Part shown: positions 23,856-32,896 of the stretch, piece after piece
Layout: every line of letters begins with the position of its first letter
Numbering within the stretch: the stretch's first letter is position 1
NCBI GenBank assembly: GCA_964397565.1
Contig: CAYNJC010000010.1
Location: 1 to 64,000 of the forward strand
From: JAPLST01 sp964397565
GTDB taxonomy: Bacteria; Auribacterota; UBA3054; JAPLST01
Length of the DNA: 64,000 bases
Direction of reading: 5' to 3'
The notes under the pieces: generated by a model
The model's input: the letters and a program-made list of their open reading frames with translations, nothing else
The model's database searches: none
What the model was told of the DNA's origin: nothing
Position numbers and translations under genes: made by a program

Positions 23856-26696
23856 TCAAGGAAGATTTTCTATTGGGGCGCGGAGTTCGTGCGCGGGCGG
23901 CGGCGGCAGGGGCGGCAACTCGCCGCGCGCGCGCCGGCGCGCCAGCAATTTTCCGGTGTGCCGCGCCGTGCGCCTGGCCTTGCGCGTCAGGCGCAGAATG
24001 AAACGCCGGATCGGCGGCGTCACGCGCGTTTCACCGAAATAGGCCAACACGCAACGCAGACGGTCGGTGTTACTGATGCAGGTCAAGGGTACGCTCGAAA
24101 AATGGAGCGCGCTGATGTCTTTCACCGACCAGCGGTTGCCGATGCGCGCGCCGTCATGCAGGCGCTGGACATCCAGCAGGTGCAAGCGGTAGTCGCCTTC
24201 GAGATCGCCCACCAGATAGATGTGTCCGAGATAAAAATCACAATGGACATAGCCGGCATGGTGCAGCCGCTGTGCCATCTGCGCGATGCGCGCCGTCAGC
24301 CGTCGCCGCGCACGCAGTGAGAGCTGCGGCCGGGTTGCCAGCAAGGCCTCGAGTGCAATGCCGTGCTCCAGTTCGGCGGTCACAATGAACGAGCCGCGTT
24401 CCCAGCAACCGCCGCGCATATTCTCGCCCATGGCGACCGGCGTCACCGACGGAATGCCGAGTGCCTCGACGCAGCGGATGGCGCGCCATTCCATATGCGC
24501 GCTCGAGCAATAGTGTTCGCCGCGCAGGCGGCGTTGCAGCGCCTCCCACAACGAGATCGGCGTATGCCGCTTCAGGTAAAAGGTCTTGCCGGCGGCCGCC
24601 AGGGTGACCACCGTGCGACCGCGTTTGCGCGTGACGTGCGTCGCGCCGGCGCAGGTCATCATGGCGGTCAGCGACTCCAGCGGCAACTGCGCGCTGCACG
24701 CCCACTGCGCGCCATCCACCATAATATCACGCGTTAGTTGCAGTTCGCGCAGCCAGCCTTTTTCAAGGACGGTCGCCCGCAGCCAAGCCAGCCACGCAAC
24801 GCGCCGCGGTCGCGAACGACCGGCGCCCAGGTACAAAGTCAGCAGGCGCGCCCGATTGAAGACACTGACGCTTTCCGGCCACAGGCAACGGTTCAGCTCG
24901 GCGAGTTCATGCCGCCGGTACTGAAACAGGCATGACGGCGACCTGCGTTCGCGCCAACGCTGCCAGCGGCTGGTGGGCCGGCAGGGCAGGCGCGGCAACA
25001 GCCGCAGCCGCACCGCGCCGCGGGCATTGATCCGCACCGCGACGCCGTCGGGATGCCACGCCAGAGCATGATAGCCCGCGGCGTGCACAGCACGCGCGGC
25101 GTGCGCGAGCACGCTCATCAGCGCGCTCCGCTGTGCAAACGGCAACGGCGCAACGGCGGCGGCACGGGTTGCATCCTGCGCATCCGCCAGCGTGGTGTAA
25201 CCGGGCAGTACCGCATACAGCAGGCAGGCGTGGCGGGTTCCGCGCAGGATCACTTCACCGTAGGCCATGAGCGGCATGAGCGGCACGCCCGCGGCCCTGA
25301 AGCGCCGGGCCTGAAACCGCACTTGCTGCAGGCGCGTGGCCGCACCTCCTTGGGCGCGTACCAGCACCGCATCACAGTGGGCAAGACCACGCCAGGCACG
25401 CGGCGCGGCAAGGCCGACCTGCAGACAGACGTTGTACAATTTGCGCGCCGGATCGCGCTGCGCGCGCACAAACACGCGCGCCGGTGTGATCTGCACCGTG
25501 CCGCCGCGCAGCGCATCCTCACGGATGAGATCAAAGGCGGAACGAATGGCATTGAACGTCAGCAGCTCACGATAGGGCGCGGCCGGTTCCCAGACCACAA
25601 GGTGATCATTGCCATCGCCAATCCCCAGCCATTGCAGCACACAACGCCGCACGGCGCCATGGGCCAGAATCAGCGCCATACCCAGCGCCCAGACCATGCC
25701 CGTGGTTGCCAACCCGGCGCGGAGCAACGAGCGATACCATTCCTCAAAGGTGGTGGGCGCGACGACTGCGGCATCAATATAATTTTCCGCGAGCGCAGCA
25801 ATGATGATCTGGCGGGTGGCGGCCACGGTGGTATTCGGTGGCGGTAGGACGCGCTGGACGCCAATGTAGCCGTGGCGGCTCCGCAGGAAGAAATGGGCCA
25901 GCATCGCGCGCATGCCAAGCAACTCGAGCCGGTTTTCCTGCATCGTAATGCTGTCCGGCTCGAAGGGCTCTTCAATCATCGCGCGCATCCGGTCAACAAA
26001 GCCTTGCAGCATGCGCAGGTCAACGCCGCGCGCCGTGGCAGCCCGCTCAAATGACGTGAAAAAATCCATGCTCTGAAACCGCACCGCCAAGTGATTGTGC
26101 TGCGCCAGTTGCTTTTCCACCGAGGCCAGCAACGAGCAGACGCCAAAGCTGGTGCCAATATCGCCTTGTGCGGCCAGCATATCGAGCTGGCGTGCGGACG
26201 CCTCGGCGGTGATGATCGTCGCCTCCTTGGTATCGCCAAAATTGCAGACATACAAGGCTGGCAGCGCGCTGGTGCAGGCCGGTGTGATTGTGCTTTGCAT
26301 GTGTGCGCGCAAACGCAGTGGGTCGGCCACCACGCTGTTTTTAAACGTCCGGGTGCAGGGCGACAGCAGCACGCTCAGCACGCGCCGCACGGCTTGATCC
26401 ACGGCGTCCGGCCCGGCCAGCGCCGCCAAATCATCCAGGGCGCTTTCGGTGACAAAAATAGCCGGCCGTTCGACCGCGGCGCTCCACACATTCGTGAACG
26501 CAGCCGCCGCCGGCACATTGGCGCGCCAGCGCAGTAAGACCGGTTCACAACGCGCATACTCCGCCACCACGCGCACCTGCGCGCCATGCCCGATCACCCA
26601 TTCGACGGGCATCGGTCGCGCAAGGCAATAGAACAGGCCCGCGGTGACGAGCACCGCCAGCACTGTCCAGAGGATGATTATAATGCGGGTTCCCAT
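23856..26696 (-). CDS. Membrane protein ending in a WaaP/Kdo-kinase-like domain, with a degenerate kinase-like domain before it
   Basis: 946 residues from ATG 26696; a TTG ten codons upstream is possible. A membrane helix near 3-25, an extracytoplasmic region of about 310 residues, and a second helix near 335-360 come first. Residues about 430-590 resemble a kinase with lobe-like segments (LLYAVLPGYTTL, AWHPDGVAVRI) but lack an HxD catalytic loop. Residues about 715-900 are a lipopolysaccharide-kinase (WaaP/RfaP/Kdo kinase) domain: FYLKRH Lys, His818-Cys-Asp820 (HCDFYLGHIYL) and LLDVQR as the metal motif. It probably phosphorylates an envelope glycolipid or a heptose/Kdo residue. Last gene of the rubredoxin-VanZ operon. 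Confidence 0.8.
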   Translation of the reverse strand: MGTRIIIILWTVLAVLVTAGLFYCLARPMPVEWVIGHGAQVRVVAEYARCEPVLLRWRANVPAAAAFTNVWSAAVERPAIFVTESALDDLAALAGPDAVDQAVRRVLSVLLSPCTRTFKNSVVADPLRLRAHMQSTITPACTSALPALYVCNFGDTKEATIITAEASARQLDMLAAQGDIGTSFGVCSLLASVEKQLAQHNHLAVRFQSMDFFTSFERAATARGVDLRMLQGFVDRMRAMIEEPFEPDSITMQENRLELLGMRAMLAHFFLRSRHGYIGVQRVLPPPNTTVAATRQIIIAALAENYIDAAVVAPTTFEEWYRSLLRAGLATTGMVWALGMALILAHGAVRRCVLQWLGIGDGNDHLVVWEPAAPYRELLTFNAIRSAFDLIREDALRGGTVQITPARVFVRAQRDPARKLYNVCLQVGLAAPRAWRGLAHCDAVLVRAQGGAATRLQQVRFQARRFRAAGVPLMPLMAYGEVILRGTRHACLLYAVLPGYTTLADAQDATRAAAVAPLPFAQRSALMSVLAHAARAVHAAGYHALAWHPDGVAVRINARGAVRLRLLPRLPCRPTSRWQRWRERRSPSCLFQYRRHELAELNRCLWPESVSVFNRARLLTLYLGAGRSRPRRVAWLAWLRATVLEKGWLRELQLTRDIMVDGAQWACSAQLPLESLTAMMTCAGATHVTRKRGRTVVTLAAAGKTFYLKRHTPISLWEALQRRLRGEHYCSSAHMEWRAIRCVEALGIPSVTPVAMGENMRGGCWERGSFIVTAELEHGIALEALLATRPQLSLRARRRLTARIAQMAQRLHHAGYVHCDFYLGHIYLVGDLEGDYRLHLLDVQRLHDGARIGNRWSVKDISALHFSSVPLTCISNTDRLRCVLAYFGETRVTPPIRRFILRLTRKARRTARHTGKLLARRRARGELPPLPPPPAHELRAPIENLP

Positions 26697-26735
26697 ACCA
26701 TTCTTTCGCGGTACTTCCTTTCGCAACGAAATGAA

Positions 26736-27347
26736 TTAGGGTGGTGCCGTTGCGCGCCGATTCTGCACGACGGTCGCCCAAAACACGAGGCCATACAGCA
26801 CGCCCAGCACATTCAGCCACACATCCGGCCAGCCAAAATAGCGGCGAAACATGTTGGGATTGCTCCAAGTGCAGCCAAGGACGCGCACCAGGGCGGGAAT
26901 GTATTTCGTCAGATATTGCACGCCTTCGTCACCCGCGCCGATCAGCACACCCGTGACGGCCGCGCCAAGGTACGCCCAACCCGCGCCGACGTGCTGCCGC
27001 CACGCGCCATACAACAAGACCGCCAGCACGCCATATTCAATAAAATGAAAGCGTTCCTCGGGATACTGCGTCAGGCGCGTCAGTTCATACCAATACACGC
27101 GCGCCAGCAGCAGCGCACAGACATACGCCACGGGGCGCACAACCCGGCGCAAGGAAACAAGGTAGATGACCAGCGCGAGCGCCAGCGCCGCGAAGACCAC
27201 CCACGTGCCGGCCTGCTGCTGTGCCGGCGTGAACTGCGCCCGCGCCCACGTGATCACGGGCCGGCCGAGCGGCAGGGTGAGGTAGAGCACCAGCGTATAA
27301 CATGCGCAAATGCCCCACCAGCGGCGGCGTGGGTGCGCAGGTGGCAT
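26736..27347 (-). CDS. VanZ-like membrane protein
   Basis: 203 residues with about five hydrophobic segments. The VanZ signature is clear in the second half: EERFHFIEYGVLAVLLYG, then GDEGVQYL, and FGWPDVWLNVLG. VanZ-like proteins are small membrane proteins associated with envelope or glycopeptide tolerance, mechanism unknown. It starts four bases after the rubredoxin stop and ends 39 bases before the kinase gene ATG, so it is co-transcribed with both. Confidence 0.85.
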   Translation of the reverse strand: MPPAHPRRRWWGICACYTLVLYLTLPLGRPVITWARAQFTPAQQQAGTWVVFAALALALVIYLVSLRRVVRPVAYVCALLLARVYWYELTRLTQYPEERFHFIEYGVLAVLLYGAWRQHVGAGWAYLGAAVTGVLIGAGDEGVQYLTKYIPALVRVLGCTWSNPNMFRRYFGWPDVWLNVLGVLYGLVFWATVVQNRRATAPP

Positions 27348-27350
27348 TAC

Positions 27351-27512
27351 TCAGTCTTGCGGCTCAAACATGCCTTTGTCGGCGCCGCATTCCGGGCAGA
27401 CCCAATCGTCCGGCAGTTTCTCGAACGGGGTGCCCGGCGCAACGCCATTGTCCGGATCACCAAGTGCGGGATCGTACACATACCCACAAACGGAACAAAC
27501 CCATTTCGCCAT
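27351..27512 (-). CDS. Rubredoxin
   Basis: 53 residues from ATG 27512, preceded by AAGGAG at an optimal distance. Two CxxCG knuckles (CSVCGY and CPECGA) bind a single iron; DWVCPEC and GTPFEKLPDDW are hallmark rubredoxin sequence, and the length is standard. It is a cytosolic one-electron carrier, typically serving reductases or oxygen and peroxide detoxification in anaerobes. First gene of an operon with VanZ-like and WaaP-like genes, an unexpected pairing that may just share a strong promoter. Confidence 0.97.
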   Translation of the reverse strand: MAKWVCSVCGYVYDPALGDPDNGVAPGTPFEKLPDDWVCPECGADKGMFEPQD

Positions 27513-27589
27513 GACGCACTCCTTAAGGTAAAGTAAGCGGTGATCGTTGTCGTTGTCACGCGCCCGATCCAGCATTCGGGCGTTGTGCT

Positions 27590-27618
27590 ATTATAATCCT
27601 GCCCGGCTTGTCTGTCAA
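27590..27618 (-). promoter_or_regulatory. Perfect consensus promoter of the rubredoxin operon
   Basis: Minus strand: TTGACA at 27618-27613, exactly 17 nt, TATAAT at 27595-27590. Both hexamers match the sigma-70 consensus at every base. The transcript would have a leader of about 70 nt before the rubredoxin ATG. Confidence 0.85.
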
Positions 27619-27715
27619 GGCGCCCGTGGGTTGGCCTGAAAATCAGGATGAAAGCGCCCATGACAAAGGACGACAAACTCACTCGCCACGAGCGGGGTTG
27701 TCAGCGCTGCGGCAC

Positions 27716-27745
27716 TTGACAAGCCCCCGGTCAGTTTTGTCTAAT
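27716..27745 (+). promoter_or_regulatory. Promoter of the HAD-family gene
   Basis: TTGACA at 27716-27721, 18-nt spacer, TCTAAT at 27740-27745. The predicted start of transcription is only 13-19 nt before the ATG, leaving little room for a ribosome binding site, and none is visible. Confidence 0.55.
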
Positions 27746-27764
27746 AGTTGTTCACCCGCTGAGT

Positions 27765-28397
27765 ATGCTGATGACCACCATTCTGTTTGACCTTGGCAAT
27801 GTGCTGCTGTTCTTCGATCACGGCAAGGCGCTGCGCGAATTGGCGAAACATGTCAATCCGTTGACCGCCCTGCTGCTGTGGGCACGCAAAGACGAATTTC
27901 TCAAAGATATACGCAGCGAGGCGGATTTGCTTGAAACTGGGCGGATGTCGCTCGAACAATTTTATGCGCGCCTGAAGAGCAAAATCGGCTTGACCCTCGC
28001 TTATGATCAGTTCCGCGCCATCTGGAATGACATTTTCACGCCCAACGAGCCGGTGCTGGCGCTGGCGCAGCAGCTCGCCACACAGTATCCCTGTTATGTG
28101 TTGTCCAACACCAACGCCTCGCATCTCGACCATGCGCTGGCGCAGTTTCCGCAATTGGGTTTTGCGCGCGGGTATGCCACCTCACATGAGCTGGGCGTGC
28201 TGAAGCCGGCGCGTGCGTTTTTCGACGGGGCTCTGGCGAAATTCGGGCTGCGCGCCGAGGAATGTGTGTTTGTTGACGATCTTGAAGAGAATGTGCAGGG
28301 CGCGCGCGCAGCCGGCCTCGATAGCTTCCGCTACCTCGCGCCCGAGCAGTTGCAGCAGGCGTTCGCCGCGCGCGGCATCGGCGCGCCGATGGCGTGA
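27765..28397 (+). CDS. HAD-family phosphatase (HAD-IA, YihX-like)
   Basis: 210 residues; ATG 27765 or 27771. The four HAD motifs are visible: FDLGNV (nucleophile Asp and its partner; the usual second Asp is Asn here as in YihX-type phosphatases), LSNTNASH (motif II Ser/Thr), LKPA (motif III Lys) and FVDDLEENV (motif IV Asp pair). The helical cap between motifs I and II is short. Such enzymes hydrolyse small sugar phosphates such as alpha-glucose 1-phosphate; the substrate here is not determined. Confidence 0.88.
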   Translation: MLMTTILFDLGNVLLFFDHGKALRELAKHVNPLTALLLWARKDEFLKDIRSEADLLETGRMSLEQFYARLKSKIGLTLAYDQFRAIWNDIFTPNEPVLALAQQLATQYPCYVLSNTNASHLDHALAQFPQLGFARGYATSHELGVLKPARAFFDGALAKFGLRAEECVFVDDLEENVQGARAAGLDSFRYLAPEQLQQAFAARGIGAPMA

Positions 28398-28536
28398 GCA
28401 GCGCATGCCCCGACGTTGATCATCCCCGTGCTGTCTAGCCCGGCAGATCAAGGGGTTAAGACTCTTGCGGCTCTGCGTGCCAAGCCCGGATGCGCGCCCC
28501 TGGCAAGAAATCGGGTATGACCAGAAATCGGGATTT

Positions 28537-28565
28537 TTGACATCCAAGCGCTGAAATGGTATAGT
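28537..28565 (+). promoter_or_regulatory. Promoter of the dihaem cytochrome gene
   Basis: TTGACA at 28537-28542, exactly 17 nt, TATAGT at 28560-28565, giving a leader of about 127 nt. The rest of the 301-bp gap 28398-28698 contains no gene; a purine-rich TGGAGG lies seven bases before the ATG at 28699. Confidence 0.75.
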
Positions 28566-28698
28566 AGGTAAGTTCACCGGACCATCTCTGCCTGTTTCTT
28601 ATGCAAGCACCTGCCATCGTCTATGTCCAAAAGCATCGCCACGCGCGCACCATTGTGAAACAAGCTGCAGACTCACCAACCCGAATGGAGGCCACCCC

Positions 28699-30099
28699 AT
28701 GAACACGCACATCAGCCGCACACAGATACGCCTGTTAGGTCTGGTACTCGCGGTCATGGCCTTGAGCGCAACCTACGCACAAGAGCCGCCCGCGACCAGC
28801 TACGCGCCGGTCGTCATGAAGGAGAAGTTCGCAGATGTTATGAGCCGCATGAAAGCCGCGAAGCCGGCGATCATGCAGCGCCAGATGGCCTTGCTCAACG
28901 AGCGTTACGACCTGAGCAACCGGCCGGCCGCGGGCGTCATGATGTCGGCAGGCAGGAAAGCAGTTCAGGCGGGCGTCCGCGTTAAGTTGCCCGCTGGCAC
29001 GACCTGGGAGACGCTGGCCGGCATGACGCCCGACGAGATGCGCGAGAAAGGCCTCTGGCCCAGCGGCTTCTACCCTCTGCCGCATCCCAATCACCCGGAA
29101 GGCGGCATGGTCTTTGCGCAGTTCGTGATTGATGAGGTCAACAAGCAAGAGGGGCGCGACCTGACGCGCTTCGACCTGGACTACGATTTACCGGACCATT
29201 TCTTGCCCGAGTTCCCCGCGCCGATCTATCTGACGACGCGCACGGATCTCGGGGATGTGTCTCAGGGGAAGCATGTCACCATCATGAACTACTACGAGCT
29301 GTTCAACGGGATTCTGAACCCCAAGCAACTGGAAGGACTGCGGCTGCTGGTCACGCCGTTCGCGCAGCAGCAGTTCAACCAGACCGATGATCGGCGCTCC
29401 GCCTTGCCGAGTCGGGGCGTGACCTGCTTCGATTGCCATGCCAACGGGCATGCGGACGGGGCCACCCACCTGGTGGGCGATATCCGGCCGCAGGAACTCA
29501 GGCATCGCCTGGACATCCCCTCACTGCGGGGCGTGAACATCCAGCGCCTCTTCGGCTCCCAGCGTGCCCTGAAGAGCGTCGAGGATTTCACTGAGTTCGA
29601 GCAGCGCGCCGCGTACTTCGATGGCGACCCAGTTATCGCCACCAAAAAAGGCGTCAACATCCTCGACCGCGGAAGCCAGGTGCATTTCATGGCCGAGTTC
29701 CAGTCAATCTTGGACTTCCCGCCGGCACCGAAACTGAATATCTACGGCAAGCTCGATCCTGCCAAGGCGTCCGCTGCCGAGCGCAGAGGCCAGAAGCTGT
29801 TCTTTGGCAAGGCCAAGTGCGCCGTGTGCCATCCCGCGCCGTACTACACGGACAACCTCATGCACAATCTACAGGCGGAGCGATTCTTCAAGCCCAAGAT
29901 GATTAATGGCCGCCTGGCCTCCGCGGATGGTCCCATTAAAACCTTTCCCCTGCGCGGCATCAAGGATTCACCGCCCTACCTGCACGACGGCCGACTGCTG
30001 ACGCTGGACGACGCGGTTGAGTTCTTTAATCTGATTCAACAGATCAAACTCACGGCACAAGAAAAACAGGACGTCGTGGCGTTCATGCTGGCACTGTAA
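28699..30099 (+). CDS. Secreted dihaem c-type cytochrome (cytochrome c peroxidase-like)
   Basis: 466 residues. A signal peptide covers about 1-27 (LLGLVLAVMALSATYAQ). Two haem-c sites are present: CFDCH from residue 243 and CAVCH from residue 374. The last 100 residues contain the cytochrome-c-peroxidase-type block GIKDSPPYLHDGRLLTLDDAVEFFN in parts (here split as GIKDSPPYLHDG and LDDAVEFF). Family members reduce hydrogen peroxide or carry out oxidations in the periplasm; this longer form is often annotated as cytochrome B6. No electron-donor gene is adjacent. Stands as a single-gene unit. Confidence 0.88.
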   Translation: MNTHISRTQIRLLGLVLAVMALSATYAQEPPATSYAPVVMKEKFADVMSRMKAAKPAIMQRQMALLNERYDLSNRPAAGVMMSAGRKAVQAGVRVKLPAGTTWETLAGMTPDEMREKGLWPSGFYPLPHPNHPEGGMVFAQFVIDEVNKQEGRDLTRFDLDYDLPDHFLPEFPAPIYLTTRTDLGDVSQGKHVTIMNYYELFNGILNPKQLEGLRLLVTPFAQQQFNQTDDRRSALPSRGVTCFDCHANGHADGATHLVGDIRPQELRHRLDIPSLRGVNIQRLFGSQRALKSVEDFTEFEQRAAYFDGDPVIATKKGVNILDRGSQVHFMAEFQSILDFPPAPKLNIYGKLDPAKASAAERRGQKLFFGKAKCAVCHPAPYYTDNLMHNLQAERFFKPKMINGRLASADGPIKTFPLRGIKDSPPYLHDGRLLTLDDAVEFFNLIQQIKLTAQEKQDVVAFMLAL

Positions 30100-30149
30100 C
30101 CGGCCGATGTCAGTTTCCGGCCCGGCACCGGAGCTGCAGCGCGAACGCC

Positions 30150-31295
30150 CTAGAATCTGGTCGCGGAGCTGGCCGCGCGCGGCATAGTTGTGCACGGTAT
30201 GTTCGTGGGCGCCAAGCCGGCGGACGGTGGCGCCGGCGTGTAGCGCAGCAGCGGATCGCCCACAAACACGGTGTGCCACGACAAAAATGGCGTGGCGCTG
30301 TAGGCGGCTTCAATGAAGGTCAGGCCTTGGCCGTCGGCGCGCACGTACTGTTGCGCGAACACATCCGGCTGCGGCCAGCCGGCAACCAGCGGCTCAAAGA
30401 CGGTGCCAATTGTCGCACTGACACCTGCACGCACCAGTCCTGGCACGGCCTGCTGGGCCAGTCGCAGGCCTGACGCGCCAAAACTGCAGACGTGCACGCC
30501 AATCGCGCCGGGATTCCAGCGGAAAGTGCCGAAGGTGTTCGAGGTGCAATCGCCGTTCGGCCCGGCATACCAGCCCCAATAAAAGCTCACAGGGTCGGCC
30601 GGCGGCGAGACCAACGCCTGATTTGTGTCCAGCACGGTTGTCAGCCCTTGGCTGCGCAACCACGCGGCCGCGCGCATCAGCATTTGATTGTAGGCGGTGA
30701 CCAGGCCGTCACGGCTGCCATTGACTGTGGGTTGCAGGTCAATGACGGCGCAGCCGGCGGTCGCCGGCGCGGCCGTGGTGGCGCGCGCGATCAAGGCCAG
30801 CACATCGCGCGGCGTGGCCCCGTCTAAGCGCGCAATCAGCAGCATATCCTTGCGATCAAAGGCGCACGTGCTGTGGAAATATGGATTGGGCGACGTCATC
30901 AGACCGGCCGTGCCAGACCGGCCTTTGGTGGCGAGCTCGGCGTCAACACTGGCCCAGGCGGTCGAGAGCGGGTTGCCGGCGTCCGGCCCTTCGTCGAGCA
31001 CCCGCCAAGGAATGCCATAGCACAAGACAACCGCACGGGTTTGGTGCGCGCGCGCGGCGGCCAGAATGGGCGCTTCAATCTGCGCGCGATAAACCGCTTG
31101 TGAGACGGCGCCAACATCCGGCACCGCGATGCTGATTACATTGCCGCGCGGAATGGCGCGCGCGGCGCAGTAGGCCGCGGCAATGTCTTTCGACGCGCCG
31201 CTCGTGCTGTTGGCGACGACCAGCACGTCACGCGGCGACAGCGCACACAACGTCCCGCACCACGTCAACAGACAAACAGAAAACCAGCGCAGCAT
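30150..31295 (-). CDS. TIGR03790-family secreted protein
   Basis: 381 residues. ATG 31295 is favoured because the promoter -10 box ends seven bases upstream, making the mRNA leaderless, and because a signal peptide follows directly (FSVCLLTWCGTLCALS). The body fits TIGR03790: VLVVANSTSGASKDIAAAYCAAR, here VLVVANSTSGAS then AIPRGNV, followed by VLCYGIPWRV, a YFHSTCAFDR region and C-terminal GDPLLRY. The family is found in planctomycetes, verrucomicrobia and myxobacteria; its function is unknown. Confidence 0.82.
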   Translation of the reverse strand: MLRWFSVCLLTWCGTLCALSPRDVLVVANSTSGASKDIAAAYCAARAIPRGNVISIAVPDVGAVSQAVYRAQIEAPILAAARAHQTRAVVLCYGIPWRVLDEGPDAGNPLSTAWASVDAELATKGRSGTAGLMTSPNPYFHSTCAFDRKDMLLIARLDGATPRDVLALIARATTAAPATAGCAVIDLQPTVNGSRDGLVTAYNQMLMRAAAWLRSQGLTTVLDTNQALVSPPADPVSFYWGWYAGPNGDCTSNTFGTFRWNPGAIGVHVCSFGASGLRLAQQAVPGLVRAGVSATIGTVFEPLVAGWPQPDVFAQQYVRADGQGLTFIEAAYSATPFLSWHTVFVGDPLLRYTPAPPSAGLAPTNIPCTTMPRAASSATRF

Positions 31296-31301
31296 GCTAG
31301 T

Positions 31302-31331
31302 ATTGTACGCGCTCCACCCCGGCGGTGTCAA
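31302..31331 (-). promoter_or_regulatory. Promoter of the TIGR03790 gene (leaderless)
   Basis: Minus strand: TTGACA at 31331-31326, 18-nt spacer, TACAAT at 31307-31302. Transcription should begin within a base or two of the ATG at 31295. Confidence 0.75.
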
Positions 31332-31350
31332 TGCACGGTCGCGGACAGGT

Positions 31351-31433
31351 TACTAACGAGAGTGCTTTCTGCTTTGCAGCGTCCTTGTAGCCGCCCGCGG
31401 TGAGGGCGGCTTCTGCAGCCGCGGTCATCCGCA
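31351..31433. mobile_element. MITE-like element, truncated copy
   Basis: The left end (TACTAACGAGAGTGC) and the first ~80 bp match the elements at 20110 and 41853, including the GCCGCCC/GGGCGGC hairpin and GCAGCCGCGGTCATCCGC. It stops abruptly at the stop codon of the adjacent GHMP-kinase gene; the right half and right terminal repeat are missing. Confidence 0.7.
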
Positions 31434-32429
31434 TTATGCATGGTGAAAAATGACCTGGCTACCGCCCTGTTCGAATTCAAAGGGGAGCTCCTTCATATCG
31501 CGCAACGCCGCGCGAATGCCGGCATGCGCGTCGGGCGGCGCGACAAACAGGAGAAAGCCGCCGCCGCCCGCACCAAGCAGTTTGCCACCGATCGCGCCGG
31601 CGCGTCGCGCAGCCGCATAGGCCGCCAGAATAGCGGGATTGGCGATTGCGGTCGAAAGCGTTTGTTTCAGTTCCCAAGAGTGGTGCAGCAGCGCGCCAAA
31701 ATCGCTGAGCGGGCGTGCACTGGTCAACACCCGCACGCCTTCATCCACCAGCGCGCGCATTTCGAGCAAGGCGGCGTCATTGCCGCCGGCCGTCGTCTTG
31801 GCAATTTGTTCTTTGAGGACTTCATGCGCCAGGCGCGTCAAGCCGGTGTAGAACACGATCAGCTGCGCGCGAAATTCTTGCAGGCGCGCGCGGGTGAGCG
31901 GGAGCGGCGTGGTGGTGATGTTGTCCTCGCTGGTAAAGCGCACATGGCGCAGGCCACCGAATGCGGCCATGTATTGGTCCTGGTAGCCGACGTGTTCCTT
32001 GATCCGATGATGCTCGATCGCACAAGCTTCTTGCGCCAGGCATTGTGGGCCGACGGCCTCGCCGCGATAGGCGTGCAGCGCGTGCAGCAGGCCGACCGTG
32101 AACGAGGACGACGAGCCCAGACCAGTGCGCGCCGGCAAGTCGCCCATGTAATGGATTTCGAGCGGCAGCGGCGTCTGCAGGAAGCGCAGGCATTCGCGCA
32201 CCGAGGGATGCTCGATCTCCTCGATGGCGTTGGCCGTTTCGGTTTTGCGATAAGTCACGCGCAGCTTATAGTCAAAGAAATCAAGTTGGCTGCTGACCTC
32301 GATGTAACTAAATTTATCAATCGCGGTGGCCAGGACGGCACCGCCGCCGTGTTGCGCGAAAAATTCACGGTAGTCGGTGCCGCCGCCCAAGAAACTGATG
32401 CGAACCGGTGTGCGGGTAATGACAATCAT
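31434..32429 (-). CDS. hddA: GHMP-family heptose kinase (HddA-like)
   Basis: 331 residues. GHMP motifs: SFLGGGTDY at the N-terminus, GLGSSSSFTVG (phosphate-binding loop) and GAGGGGFLLF near the C-terminus. The overall pattern (AIEHHRIKEHVGYQDQYMAAFGG, here AIEHHRIKEHVGYQDQ) is that of D-glycero-alpha-D-manno-heptose-7-phosphate kinase. It would make heptose 1,7-bisphosphate for GDP-heptose synthesis with the HddC-like gene upstream. The gene ends at the truncated MITE. Heptad repeats and a four-helix-bundle gene separate it from the rest of the cluster, so it may need its own promoter. Confidence 0.88.
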   Translation of the reverse strand: MIVITRTPVRISFLGGGTDYREFFAQHGGGAVLATAIDKFSYIEVSSQLDFFDYKLRVTYRKTETANAIEEIEHPSVRECLRFLQTPLPLEIHYMGDLPARTGLGSSSSFTVGLLHALHAYRGEAVGPQCLAQEACAIEHHRIKEHVGYQDQYMAAFGGLRHVRFTSEDNITTTPLPLTRARLQEFRAQLIVFYTGLTRLAHEVLKEQIAKTTAGGNDAALLEMRALVDEGVRVLTSARPLSDFGALLHHSWELKQTLSTAIANPAILAAYAAARRAGAIGGKLLGAGGGGFLLFVAPPDAHAGIRAALRDMKELPFEFEQGGSQVIFHHA

Positions 32430-32459
32430 AGGGAGTCAAAGCTAAAGATTAAATCTTAG

Positions 32460-32490
32460 ATGTTGAATGTTAAATGTCAAATGTTAAATT
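32460..32490. repeat. Left heptad array of a four-helix-bundle cassette
   Basis: Four perfect-register heptads, ATGTTGA, ATGTTAA, ATGTCAA and ATGTTAA, at 32460-32487. They are the inverted counterpart of the array at 32886-32922, and the pair encloses the gene at 32513-32896. AT-rich sequence from 32430 to 32459 looks like more degraded words of the same kind. Confidence 0.8.
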
Positions 32491-32512
32491 GTCAAGGCGT
32501 ACCTACAGAAGG

Positions 32513-32896
32513 TCATTTCCCGGATTTTGACCGTGCGGTCTGACGCGATGCTGTAAAGATCGCAATAAGTTCATTGCATTCCTGCAGCAAAGGTATGATT
32601 TTGCCTGCCGGTTTCATTAATTGAAGATCCTGAATCATCAACAAGCACACGCGTGTTTCGCGAAGTTCTTTAAGACAAACACCAAGTTTGTGGATAAAAT
32701 CCGCTCTCGATTCGGCGGCAAGCGCTTCGCCATAATTATGCGCGGGCGATGTGCTGCAGCGCACAAGCTGACCTGCAATGTGATTGCCCACGCGCGTCTT
32801 GGGCAATGCTTCCACCAAATGCATAGCACGAACAGCAAACGCAATCAGACGTCGCTCCAAATCGTACGTTCGGGTAACTAATTCATTATTCATCAT
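32513..32896 (-). CDS. Four-helix-bundle protein (23S rRNA intervening-sequence/S23 family)
   Basis: 127 residues, all helical. The family pattern is visible: RRLIAFAVRAMHLVEALP, then HIAGQLVRCSTSPAHNYGEALAAESRADFIHKL split across two helices (QLVRCSTSPAHNYGEA and ESRADFIHKL), and KELRETRVCL. This is the four-helix-bundle/IVP family (TIGR02436), first known from rRNA intervening sequences but usually found, as here, in intergenic cassettes. The start codons ATGATG lie inside heptad words. The same family occurs again at 35356 and as a fragment at 19700. It may bind nucleic acid; role unknown. Confidence 0.88.
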   Translation of the reverse strand: MMNNELVTRTYDLERRLIAFAVRAMHLVEALPKTRVGNHIAGQLVRCSTSPAHNYGEALAAESRADFIHKLGVCLKELRETRVCLLMIQDLQLMKPAGKIIPLLQECNELIAIFTASRQTARSKSGK

